From Clostridiales bacterium UBA7568 (GTDB taxonomy: Bacteria > Bacillota > Clostridia > Oscillospirales > CAG-272): a stretch of 15,112 bases of DNA. The position numbers and the translations under genes are program-made. Positions 6,638-13,743 of the stretch are shown one piece after another. Every line of letters starts with the position of its first letter. Position 1 is the stretch's first letter. The notes below the pieces were generated by a model that was not told the DNA's origin, did no database searches, and saw only the letters and a program-made list of their open reading frames with translations. Location: positions 216,170-231,281 of the forward strand of contig DLLG01000004.1 in NCBI GenBank assembly GCA_002479075.1, written 5' to 3'.

Positions 6638-9178
6638 TTATTCGTATTTGAGCGCGCCGCTCTGGCTTGCAACGTAGTCTGCCCATTCAGCGTCCGTATA
6701 GTTGTATTTCATAAGACGGAAGCCGCCGAAGTCATACATAATGTTGTAGTTCTCGGTGTAGTAGTCGCACTGGAAGCCGAGGATGAAGCACTGAGTCGTT
6801 CCTGCGAGAGGAATACGATAGTATTTCTCGAGGAATGCTTTTTCGAGCTCTGCCGTGATAGCAAGTTTAACCTTGTTATCAGCTTCTGCAAATTTACCTG
6901 TACCGATAAGAGCTCTTGACCATTCTTTCCAAGTCATTGTAACTTCTTCGCCGTTTACCGTCATAGTGTATGTTTCGGAAGAAGGATCCCAGCATCTGCC
7001 CTCGTGGAGCTCGTACTGGTCTGTGTCACAGTAAACCTGGAGGTTACGGAAAGGATAGAACGCTGCGCCGCCCCAAGCACCGAAGCCGATAGCGTATTCG
7101 CCGCGGACACCAACGTCTTTGTAACGCTCTTTGAGGTTGCCGATCGGTTCAAGAGTGATCTTGCCGAAACCGGAGCCTTCGATAGCTGCGTTGAGATACT
7201 TCTGGAGAAGTTCGCACTGCTTCTGAGCGGGAGAGTCAAGAGAGCCTGCCATCCAAGCGATACGGATCTTGATTTCTTCGCCTGCCTTATAAACGCCGTC
7301 TGCAACGAGCTTGTCGCAAGCAGCCTTCATAAGAGCCTTAGCTTCTGTGAGGTTGTAACCGTTGATGGACTTATAAGCTGTCTTGAGATCCTTATAAGGT
7401 GTGCCCTCGCCGTACTTAACGCCGTAGAGGTCGCAGACTGCCTGCATAGCTTCATCGGAGTTGCGGTAAGAGGAGGTCGGATCGTTGTAAACATCGTAGA
7501 AGTAGAGGTTGTTCATAAGAGCGTATGCGGGCTTATAGCCTTCTGTTGACTTGACCCATTCAGCTCTGTCGATAGAAAGGCTGAACGCCTTACGGAAATC
7601 GGCATTGGAAAGAACAACGCTGTTCTTGTTACCCTTGGATTCGTCCATAACCTTGAGGTCTTCGAGCTTGCAGTCGAAGAAGAGGGACATTGTATATGTC
7701 TCGTCTACCTTGTAGAGACGGTCGGAAGCGCCGTATGCGCCGAGGTCGTCAGCGGTAGGAGTCCACTCGGAAAGAGCACCCTTGAGGAATGCCTGCTTTG
7801 CAGCTGCGTCATCCATAACGTCGATGACGATCTTTGTTGTCTGATACTGCTGTTTCTTTTCGCCGTCAACGAGGAAGTTCGTGTAAGAAACGAGAGAGCC
7901 GTCGCTCTGCTTTTCCCAGCCGTACCAGTTTTCGTTCTGAACGAAAACAACCTGCTTGTCATCCTCGTAAGAAGAGATCTTATAAGGACCATAGGACATA
8001 GAAGTTTCTTTGGATGTGCAGTAGTTTGTTGTTGTGAGTTCGCCTGTTGTGTCATAGCCTGCTTCGTAAAGCGGAGCATAAACGAGCCAGGTGGATGTGC
8101 AGGATGTGAGGAAGTAGTTGTAATCGATAGCTGTCTGTGTTACATAGCGGATTGTGTAATCGTCTACCTTGTAGCAGCCGACTGCGTCATATCCGACCTT
8201 CTCGCCGAGCTTGCCGGTGTTGACAAACATAGCTTCCTTTGCATAAAGAGCAACGGATTCATCATCGCTGATGCCGAAGAGAGCGAGAACGGCTTTGAGA
8301 ACTCTCATAACAACTTCTTTGTTTTCAGCCGTTACCTTTGTATAGCCGTAAGCGTTTGCTGCGTCGGAGAGAAGCTTGAAGTCTTCATCTGTGCCTGCGC
8401 CGTAATCGGAATGAAGTGTATTGAGACTCTGGGAGTAGAGAGTCATCTCTGTGCTCGAAAGGCTGATATAAACTTCACCCTTTGCGATACCTGCGTCGAG
8501 ATCGTAGGAGTAGTCGCCTTCTTCATCGTCGCCGTACGGGGGAACCATCGGATCATAGATGGGGGCTTCGGAGTTATAGAATGCAAGACCGCCTGCTACT
8601 GCGGATTCGCCTGCGTAGTAGAGGTTTGCACGGTAGTTTCTCATCTTGGAATCGAGAAGCTTCTTCATCGAATCGATGTATGTGTCTGCGTTGATAGCTT
8701 CGCCGTTTTCCCATTTAGCCTTGTCATTGAGCTTGATCTCGAAAACGTAACCGTTTTCAACCTGATCTGCTGTCTTGCCTGCGGGAAGGGTAACCTTATA
8801 TTTTGTAAGGTCGTCCTTGTGCTCCTTTGTTACGTCCGTGATGGATGTAGCCATTTCGTATACCCACTGGTAAACGCCGTTTTCGGAATCCTTGATGGAC
8901 ATTGTGCAGAAGGGCATCGTGAGGTAGCTCTGGATTGCGTCATCTGCGTTTGTGTCCCAAGTATGGGGATTCCATTTTGTTCCGAGAGCAGAAGAATAGC
9001 CGTGATACGTATATTCCTTCGCCTTTGTTACGGGATCAACTGTTCCGGAGCTTGTTGTCGTTGTGACGTCTGTTCCGGATGTGGTCGTTACGGGGTTTTG
9101 TTTACAGCTTACAACGAACGTAACTGCCATACAAAGAACGATGACGAGAGCAACAACTCTTTTCATAGTGTTTTTCAT
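6638..9178 (-). CDS. oppA: Oligopeptide-binding lipoprotein OppA
   Basis: This is the extracellular peptide-binding subunit that delivers substrate to OppBC. The 846-residue precursor has a lipoprotein signal: basic start, hydrophobic core to about residue 24, and lipobox VVSC with C25 as the lipidated cysteine. A Thr/Ser-rich tether follows (about 31-50), then a family 5 solute-binding domain (SBP_bac_5 type). The typical GPYKISSY segment falls near residue 395, followed by WYGWEK, and a late part runs through the LAGTTQCFILGF stretch. Usual OppA proteins are about 540-600 residues, so this one has about 250 extra, apparently spread through the binding domain rather than added as a separate domain. 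The ATG at 9178 has AGGAGG (9184-9189) five bases upstream; a second ATG four codons in has no better site. As first gene of the operon, its level is set by the promoter at 9267-9295 and probably raised by the downstream stem-loop. Confidence 0.93.
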   Translation of the reverse strand: MKNTMKRVVALVIVLCMAVTFVVSCKQNPVTTTSGTDVTTTTSSGTVDPVTKAKEYTYHGYSSALGTKWNPHTWDTNADDAIQSYLTMPFCTMSIKDSENGVYQWVYEMATSITDVTKEHKDDLTKYKVTLPAGKTADQVENGYVFEIKLNDKAKWENGEAINADTYIDSMKKLLDSKMRNYRANLYYAGESAVAGGLAFYNSEAPIYDPMVPPYGDDEEGDYSYDLDAGIAKGEVYISLSSTEMTLYSQSLNTLHSDYGAGTDEDFKLLSDAANAYGYTKVTAENKEVVMRVLKAVLALFGISDDESVALYAKEAMFVNTGKLGEKVGYDAVGCYKVDDYTIRYVTQTAIDYNYFLTSCTSTWLVYAPLYEAGYDTTGELTTTNYCTSKETSMSYGPYKISSYEDDKQVVFVQNENWYGWEKQSDGSLVSYTNFLVDGEKKQQYQTTKIVIDVMDDAAAKQAFLKGALSEWTPTADDLGAYGASDRLYKVDETYTMSLFFDCKLEDLKVMDESKGNKNSVVLSNADFRKAFSLSIDRAEWVKSTEGYKPAYALMNNLYFYDVYNDPTSSYRNSDEAMQAVCDLYGVKYGEGTPYKDLKTAYKSINGYNLTEAKALMKAACDKLVADGVYKAGEEIKIRIAWMAGSLDSPAQKQCELLQKYLNAAIEGSGFGKITLEPIGNLKERYKDVGVRGEYAIGFGAWGGAAFYPFRNLQVYCDTDQYELHEGRCWDPSSETYTMTVNGEEVTMTWKEWSRALIGTGKFAEADNKVKLAITAELEKAFLEKYYRIPLAGTTQCFILGFQCDYYTENYNIMYDFGGFRLMKYNYTDAEWADYVASQSGALKYE

Positions 9179-9266
9179 AATTTCCTCCTATAAAATTTTT
9201 AGTCGTCCGAGGGAAAATTTCCTCTGCGAACGGAAAATACCTTTGAACATATTAGGTATATGGGGT

Positions 9267-9295
9267 ATTCTATCAAAAAAACGTTGTTTAGTCAA
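9267..9295 (-). promoter_or_regulatory. Sigma-A-type promoter of the opp operon
   Basis: Read on the minus strand, TTGACT (9290-9295) and TAGAAT (9267-9272) are separated by exactly 17 bases, close to the vegetative consensus. The 50 bases further upstream are strongly A-tracted, like an UP element. Transcription would start near 9260, giving a leader of about 80 bases before oppA. A short inverted repeat CATAT-N5-ATATG (9248-9262) overlaps the predicted start site and could be an operator; this is weak evidence. Confidence 0.75.
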
Positions 9296-9525
9296 TCCTT
9301 TTTTTGATTTTTTTTGAACAATTATTGAATTTTCCGAAAAAATTTTGATTTTATGCGATTTTTTTAGGAAAAACACCACATAAAACGCCGTTTTTTCTTC
9401 ATTTTTTGGTTTTAAGCATTGCCGTTTACGGCTCAATATCGGTTTTCCTTGCCGCTTTCCGGTTTTTTAAGCCCGGCGGAGAGTATGATCGCCGCAAATT
9501 GTGCGAGCTTTGCTTTTTCGACAGC

Positions 9526-9557
9526 TTGAAATGTTCACAAAATGATGATAATATAAT
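9526..9557 (+). promoter_or_regulatory. Probable promoter of the first small lipoprotein gene
   Basis: TTGAAA (9526-9531) is followed after 17 bases by TAATAT (9549-9554); a better -10 hexamer TATAAT (9552-9557) lies three bases further, at a spacing of 20. Either could be used. The transcript would start near 9561 and carry a leader of about 120 bases. Confidence 0.5.
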
Positions 9558-9559
9558 AA

Positions 9560-9582
9560 TCGGAAGAATGTTTTGCTTCCGA
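9560..9582 (+). other. Stem-loop at the predicted 5' end of the lipoprotein mRNA
   Basis: TCGGAAG (9560-9566) pairs with CTTCCGA (9576-9582), giving a 7-bp stem with a nine-base T-rich loop. It begins where transcription is expected to start. A 5'-terminal hairpin of this kind commonly slows mRNA decay; it could also be an operator. A smaller 5-bp hairpin (AGAGG/CCTCT, 9626-9640) follows in the leader. Confidence 0.45.
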
Positions 9583-9681
9583 CAAACCCGAAAAACATAC
9601 GCCGCGATCAAGAAAAGTATTCCGCAGAGGCTTTTCCTCTATACCGATTAAAGTTCGCCGCGCGAAAGGAAAGAAAAAATT

Positions 9682-10254
9682 ATGAAAAAGATAATTTCGT
9701 TTATATTGGCTACGGCGATGCTCTCGCTTGCAATTCTGCTCGTGTCCTGCGGCAAGGAGACCGGAGGAAGCCCGGCTTCGAATTATAAAAATTCTCTTGA
9801 ACTCCTCAAAAGCGTCTGGGGACTGTACTCGAAGGATGAAAAATTCCCCGCTTCCGGCGGAACCTCGTTTTTCTCCTCCGGCAAGCCGGCGGCGGTCAAC
9901 ACCGAAAAAAACAAGGATTTCATCAAGTCCGCAACGCATATCACGGACGAGCTCCTCGATGAGGTTACGGAGGACGCCGCAAACCTTATGCACTCGATGA
10001 ACACAAATACTTTCAGCTCCGCCGTTTTCCACCTGAAGAATCCGTCAGACGCTTCCGGATTTGCGGAGGACTATAAAGACGCCGTTCAGGGCACGCATTG
10101 GATGTGCGGCTTTCCGGACAAGGTTATCGTTGTTTCCGTCGGAGAATATGTTATCGTTGCGTTCGGCAAGTCGGATCTGATCGATACGTTCAAGGCAAAA
10201 TGCCTCGAAGCTGACAGCGGCGCAAGAGCTCTCGTCGATGCGCCGGCGGCTTGA
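9682..10254 (+). CDS. Small lipoprotein, paralog of the lipoprotein at 11552 (function unknown)
   Basis: A 190-residue predicted lipoprotein with signal peptide and lipobox LVSC (C23 lipidated), a short tether of about 11 residues, and one domain from Y35 to the end. The domain aligns without gaps to that of the lipoprotein encoded at 11552-12244, about 100 of 156 residues identical by hand count. The strongest blocks are DAANLMH (98-104), NTFSSA (109-114) and the run from W140 through G162 (WMCGFPDKVIVV, then GEYVIVAFG). Two cysteines, C142 and C174, are conserved in both and could pair. The layout (a helical start, then two beta-rich segments ending in an aliphatic strand) reminds me of small DUF4358-type lipoproteins, but I cannot confirm this. 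ATG 9682 has AAAGGA (9665-9670) upstream. No clear terminator separates it from the sigma gene 131 bases downstream. Confidence 0.8.
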   Translation: MKKIISFILATAMLSLAILLVSCGKETGGSPASNYKNSLELLKSVWGLYSKDEKFPASGGTSFFSSGKPAAVNTEKNKDFIKSATHITDELLDEVTEDAANLMHSMNTNTFSSAVFHLKNPSDASGFAEDYKDAVQGTHWMCGFPDKVIVVSVGEYVIVAFGKSDLIDTFKAKCLEADSGARALVDAPAA

Positions 10255-10323
10255 GAACGCAGAGACACAGGTAACCGTGCAAACTTGGTAAAAAAATAAA
10301 TTTAAAAAAATTTGAAAAAAGCG

Positions 10324-10351
10324 CAACCTGTCGCAAAAAAAGCTGTATATA
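10324..10351 (+). promoter_or_regulatory. ECF-type promoter-like motif upstream of the sigma factor gene
   Basis: CAACCT (10324-10329) followed after 14 bases by TGTATATA (10344-10351) resembles the AAC-type -35 and CGT-like -10 elements used by ECF sigma factors. A run of A-tracts (about 10289-10319) precedes it, and the leader to the GTG start is about 30 bases. Because ECF sigma factors commonly drive their own operon, self-regulation is likely but inferred. I did not find the same pair of motifs upstream of other genes in the window. Confidence 0.6.
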
Positions 10352-10385
10352 GGGATGGGAGCGCAAAAGAGCAGGAGGTGAAAAC

Positions 10386-10946
10386 GTGGATGATTTGCAG
10401 ATAATCGATCTGTATTTTGACCGAAGCGAAGCCGCTATCAGAGAAACAGAAAGAAAATACGGATCGTATTGCAAAAAAATCGCGATGAACATTCTTTCAA
10501 ACGAGCAAGACAGCGAAGAGTGTCTGAGCGACGCTCTGCTGAAGGTATGGAACTCGATTCCTCCGAATCGCCCGCAGAATCTTGCCGCATACATAGGCAA
10601 GGTGATAAGAAACCTTTCGATAAACAGGTACAAGATGAAATACGCCGAAAAGCGTGCGGAAGGCGAATTTGCGGTATCTCTCGATGAACTTGATGATTGT
10701 ATACCGGGAGGTGACACGATGGATGAAGAAGAAAGGTCCAAGCTGATTGGAAAGAGCATAAGCGACTTTCTCCGAGGGCAGAAGGAGCTTGCAAGAAAGG
10801 TATTTGTTTGCAGATATTTTTATTGCGATTCGGTCTCGGAGATAGCCGAGCGGTTCGATATCAGCGAAAGCCACGTAAAATCTATGCTTTTGAGACTGCG
10901 CCTGAAATTAAAAACACATCTTGAGCGGGAAGGAGTCACGGTATAG
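10386..10946 (+). CDS. ECF-type RNA polymerase sigma factor
   Basis: A 186-residue sigma-70 family protein with only regions 2 and 4, the extracytoplasmic-function layout. Region 2 spans about 9-85, with EECLSDALLKVWNSIPP (44-60) in the core-binding helix and IRNLSINRYK (74-83) toward the -10 recognition part. Region 4 spans about 127-178 with a helix-turn-helix at about 149-170 (SVSEIAERFDISESHVKSML). It would direct RNA polymerase to a small set of promoters, probably including its own. The start is GTG at 10386 with an excellent AGGAGGTG (10373-10380) five bases upstream. The anti-sigma-like gene follows after 16 bases. The sequence style matches a sigma subgroup abundant in gut Clostridia; I cannot assign an ECF group number reliably. 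Confidence 0.93.
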   Translation: MDDLQIIDLYFDRSEAAIRETERKYGSYCKKIAMNILSNEQDSEECLSDALLKVWNSIPPNRPQNLAAYIGKVIRNLSINRYKMKYAEKRAEGEFAVSLDELDDCIPGGDTMDEEERSKLIGKSISDFLRGQKELARKVFVCRYFYCDSVSEIAERFDISESHVKSMLLRLRLKLKTHLEREGVTV

Positions 10947-10962
10947 TGATAAGAGTGAATTT

Positions 10963-11520
10963 ATGAAAAACGAAATACTTGCAAGAGCTATGACCGAGAT
11001 AGACGACGAACTGCTCGCCGAAGCGCGTGAGCCTGTCAAAAAGAAGAAACCGAATTTCCGTTTGGCGGCAAGGTATATAGGGGCGATAGCCGCTTGCTTT
11101 GCGGTTGTCCTGTCACTTGTGCTTTTCAGAAATTACGGCTCCGGAAATTTTGACATAAGCATTGACGGACAGATGCTCAAAGAGCAGACGGGAGAAATAA
11201 CGTCCCCGGGAATATCCGTTCATATGCAGGATCACACCCCGCGCGACAAAAAGAAGATGACAGTACCGATTAAAATTGAAGTAAACGGGGAAACTGTTAT
11301 CGAAGCGTCTGAAGGCGGCACACTTTGCACCGCCGACGGCGAGGAGATCTCGTCGCTCAAAACGAAAAAGGATACGGAATTCAAATGGACCGTTGACGTT
11401 TCGGGCAAAGAAAGCTTTGAATTGACGGTAACGTCGAAGAAAAAAGCCATTATAATCACAGCCGTCTATGACAGCGAACGGGACTGTCTGATACTGTCCG
11501 CCGAGGACGGCAAAAACTGA
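10963..11520 (+). CDS. Membrane-anchored anti-sigma-like protein
   Basis: A 185-residue protein with a short acidic/helical cytoplasmic start (residues 1-25, with IDDELLAEA at 13-21), a basic patch KKKK (26-29), one membrane segment at about 38-55 and a mainly beta-type outer domain of about 130 residues. Position directly behind an ECF sigma gene, one membrane span and the short cytoplasmic part fit an anti-sigma factor that holds the sigma factor at the membrane until an outside signal releases it. There is no zinc-finger HxxxCxxC motif, so it is not a classic ZAS-domain anti-sigma. ATG 10963 was preferred over a TTG at 10921 inside the sigma gene, because MKNEIL is the usual kind of start for such partners; its binding site (AAGAG, 10951-10955) is weak, suggesting translation coupled to the sigma gene. 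Confidence 0.8.
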   Translation: MKNEILARAMTEIDDELLAEAREPVKKKKPNFRLAARYIGAIAACFAVVLSLVLFRNYGSGNFDISIDGQMLKEQTGEITSPGISVHMQDHTPRDKKKMTVPIKIEVNGETVIEASEGGTLCTADGEEISSLKTKKDTEFKWTVDVSGKESFELTVTSKKKAIIITAVYDSERDCLILSAEDGKN

Positions 11521-11551
11521 AAAATCACTTAAGAGAAAAGGAAAAAACAAA

Positions 11552-12244
11552 ATGAAAAAGATCATCTCACTCGTACTTGCTATGGTTATGCTCGCGGTTG
11601 CTGCTTCGCTCGTTTCCTGCGGCGGAAACAACAACTCCACAACAACGACAGAACCCGGTGTAACAACAACCACAACCACAAACGCAACAACGACATCAAA
11701 CACAAACACGGCAACTACAACAACAGAAGCTACAACAACTACAACTCCCGATGTTCCCGTAACTCCCGCATACGCAAATGCGCTCGAGCTCTATAACAAG
11801 ATCTGGGGCCTCTATGAGGACGGCGATAAATTCCCCTCTGCCGGCGGCGACCAGGATCACAACTCCGGAAATCCCGGCGTTGTCGATATAGAAAAGTATA
11901 AGGACACAGTTATGTTCTGGACGCACATCACGGAAGACCTTCTCGGAACGGTTACAAACGACGCGGCAAACCTTATGCATATGATGAACATAAACACATT
12001 CAGCTCCGCAATCTTCCATCTCAAGGACGCTTCAACGGCAGAGAAGTTTGCAGAGGACTATAAGACAGCCGTTCAGGCAACACGCTGGATGTGCGGCTTC
12101 CCGGATAAGGTTATAGTTGTTTCTGTCGGCGAATATGTTATCGTTGCATTTGGTCACACAGATATAATCGATACACTCAAGACAAAATGTCTTGCTGCAG
12201 ATACAAGCGCAAAGCTTCTTGTTGAAGCTCCCGCAATGCCCTAA
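11552..12244 (+). CDS. Small lipoprotein with Thr-rich tether, paralog of the lipoprotein at 9682
   Basis: A 230-residue predicted lipoprotein: signal peptide starting MKKIIS, lipobox LVSC (C23), a low-complexity tether (about 26-72, with 24 threonines in 30-65) and the same C-terminal domain (Y74 to end) as the protein encoded at 9682, including the conserved DAANLMH, NTFSSA and WMCGFPDKVIVV blocks and the two cysteines (C181, C213). The long tether would let the domain reach through the thick cell wall, unlike the short tether of its paralog. It starts 31 bases after the anti-sigma-like gene, with AAAGGA (11537-11542) upstream, and so is almost certainly in the sigma operon. The two copies differ widely at synonymous positions, so the duplication is not recent. 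Molecular function is unknown; a sensor, decoy or protective role in the sigma response is inference. Confidence 0.82.
   Translation: MKKIISLVLAMVMLAVAASLVSCGGNNNSTTTTEPGVTTTTTTNATTTSNTNTATTTTEATTTTTPDVPVTPAYANALELYNKIWGLYEDGDKFPSAGGDQDHNSGNPGVVDIEKYKDTVMFWTHITEDLLGTVTNDAANLMHMMNINTFSSAIFHLKDASTAEKFAEDYKTAVQATRWMCGFPDKVIVVSVGEYVIVAFGHTDIIDTLKTKCLAADTSAKLLVEAPAMP
11639..11746 (+). repeat. Low-complexity ACA/ACN tract encoding the Thr-rich tether
   Basis: In-frame near-repeats of ACA, ACC, ACG and ACT codons encode 24 threonines among 36 residues, interrupted by Glu, Pro, Asn, Ala and Ser. The third-base variety argues against a simple slipping microsatellite and for selection on the protein tether. 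OppA at 6638-9178 carries a shorter tether of the same kind. Confidence 0.85.
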
Positions 12245-12277
12245 TGAGCATCATAAGATAAAGACAAAAATAACGGC

Positions 12278-12301
12278 ACGGCACCGCTTGTGCGGTGCCG
12301 T
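12278..12301 (+). terminator. Strong hairpin without T-run, between the lipoprotein and algI
   Basis: ACGGCACCGC (12278-12287) pairs perfectly with GCGGTGCCGT (12292-12301) around a TTGT loop. The stem is stable, but what follows is AGCTATGTAAAAAGG rather than a T-run, so it may be only a weak terminator or an mRNA 3'-end protector. The algI start is 23 bases beyond its base, leaving little room for a separate promoter downstream of it. Confidence 0.6.
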
Positions 12302-12323
12302 AGCTATGTAAAAAGGTGGACGT

Positions 12324-13730
12324 ATGTTATTTTCAAGTATTCCGTTTTTGTATTACTTTTTACCGTGCGTAATACTTCTCTATTTAATTGCGCCGCGCTT
12401 TCTTAAAAACACGGTTCTTCTCCTTTCAAGCCTTGTGTTCTATGCCTGGGGCGAGCCGAGGTATGTTATATGGATGGTGCTTTCCATCGCCCTCGGATAC
12501 GTTTTCGGACTTCTGATCGAAAAGTTCAGAGAAAAACGTCATTGGCTTGCAAAGCTGTTTATGATACTTTCCGTCGTCAGCAGTCTTGCTGTGCTCGGAT
12601 ATTTCAAATATGCCGACTTCTTCATTTCAAACATCAATGCTGTGACGGGGCTTTCAATTCCGCTCCTCAAAATCGCGCTTCCCGTCGGTATCAGCTTCTA
12701 TACATTCCAGATATTGAGCTATACCGTTGACGTTTACAGAGGCGATGTTGCGGCGCAGAAAAACCCTATTGACCTTGCAACCTATGTTGCGCTTTTCCCG
12801 CAGCTCATCGCGGGACCGATTGTCCGTTATTCCGACATAGCGGAGCAGCTGAGAAACCGTAATCATTCCTTCGAGAAAATATCCGCAGGAATGAGTCGTT
12901 TCATCATCGGACTTTCAAAGAAGATTCTCATCGCAAACTTCCTCGGCGAGCTTTGCGACGTGTTCAAGGCTTCCGGCGATAAATCCGTTCTCTTCTTCTG
13001 GCTTTATGCCATAGCGTATACGCTCCATATCTATTTCGACTTCTCCGGATACAGCGATATGGCGATAGGACTCGGAAAGATCTTCGGCTTTGACTTCCTC
13101 GAAAACTTCAATTATCCTTATATTTCGGGAAGCGTTACGGAGTTCTGGCGCAGATGGCATATGTCGCTCGGCTCCTGGTTCCGCGACTATGTTTATATTC
13201 CGCTCGGCGGAAACCGAGTCAGCAAGGCGAGACACCTCTTCAACATTTTCGTCGTCTGGATGCTGACGGGAATGTGGCACGGGGCGGCTTGGAACTTTAT
13301 CGTCTGGGGATTGTATTTTGCAATCATACTGATGATAGAAAAGCTGTTCCTGCTCAAATATCTGAAAAAGAGCAAGGTGCTGAATCACATTTACGTGCTG
13401 TTGCTCATAGTAATCAGCTTTGTTATCTTCGATGCGGCAAGTATGAAGGACGCATTCTCTTATATAGGCTCGATGTTCGGAGCAGGCGGCTATCCGCTTG
13501 TCTCGGCTGAATTCGTTTATTATCTGCGCAGCTACGGAGTTGTCATCCTGATTGCGATGATCGGCTCGACGCCGCTTCCGAAGCTCGTTGTCGGCAAGAT
13601 AAACGATAGCCGTGTCGGAGGAAAGATAATGACGGTGCTCGCGCCTGTTGTCCTTTGCATATTGCTTGCGGTATGCACGGCGTGCCTTGTTGACGGATCA
13701 TACAATCCGTTCCTCTATTTCCGCTTCTGA
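12324..13730 (+). CDS. AlgI-like membrane-bound O-acyltransferase (MBOAT)
   Basis: A 468-residue polytopic membrane protein of the MBOAT family, AlgI/PatA type, with roughly ten or more membrane segments. These proteins move acetyl groups across the membrane for O-acetylation of an exported polysaccharide or other surface polymer. The family signature is clear: FWRRWHMSLGSWFRDY (about 274-289, with H279) followed by LTGMWHGAAWNF (about 314-325), where H319 corresponds to the invariant catalytic histidine. The early motif LPVGISFYTFQ (about 117-127) is also typical. ATG 12324 has AGGTGG (12314-12319) four bases upstream. A DHHW partner gene begins 13 bases after its stop, the standard pairing. 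The acceptor polymer cannot be told from the sequence; no alginate or teichoic acid synthesis genes are present here. Confidence 0.93.
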   Translation: MLFSSIPFLYYFLPCVILLYLIAPRFLKNTVLLLSSLVFYAWGEPRYVIWMVLSIALGYVFGLLIEKFREKRHWLAKLFMILSVVSSLAVLGYFKYADFFISNINAVTGLSIPLLKIALPVGISFYTFQILSYTVDVYRGDVAAQKNPIDLATYVALFPQLIAGPIVRYSDIAEQLRNRNHSFEKISAGMSRFIIGLSKKILIANFLGELCDVFKASGDKSVLFFWLYAIAYTLHIYFDFSGYSDMAIGLGKIFGFDFLENFNYPYISGSVTEFWRRWHMSLGSWFRDYVYIPLGGNRVSKARHLFNIFVVWMLTGMWHGAAWNFIVWGLYFAIILMIEKLFLLKYLKKSKVLNHIYVLLLIVISFVIFDAASMKDAFSYIGSMFGAGGYPLVSAEFVYYLRSYGVVILIAMIGSTPLPKLVVGKINDSRVGGKIMTVLAPVVLCILLAVCTACLVDGSYNPFLYFRF

Positions 13731-13743
13731 CGGAGGTGATATT

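Larger units (their letters stand above)
9179..9681. other. Divergent intergenic region between oppA and the first small lipoprotein
   Basis: These 503 bases contain the oppA leader and promoter (minus strand) on the left and a weaker promoter plus leader for the lipoprotein gene (plus strand) on the right. Between about 9296 and 9415 the sequence is very T-rich on the plus strand, with long A-tracts on the minus strand. Short open frames here have no binding site and no recognisable protein character, so I call none of them. I see no riboswitch-like or tRNA-like fold. Confidence 0.6.

Noticed and set aside
8411..9193. Open frame of 260 codons on the plus strand opposite the oppA start
   Set aside because: It is very Cys/Val-rich, antisense to the oppA signal peptide region, and lacks a start signal.
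9179..9266. Riboswitch or T-box in the oppA leader
   Set aside because: The leader is about 80 bases, A/T-rich, with no conserved core motif and no terminator/antiterminator pair; only a weak near-palindrome around 9209-9224 is visible.
10921..10962. TTG start giving a 199-residue anti-sigma-like protein
   Set aside because: It would overlap the sigma gene and add a hydrophilic stretch; the ATG at 10963 gives the typical start of this partner type.
11639..11746. CRISPR-like or microsatellite repeat
   Set aside because: The units are irregular ACN codons in frame within a lipoprotein tether, with no spacer pattern.
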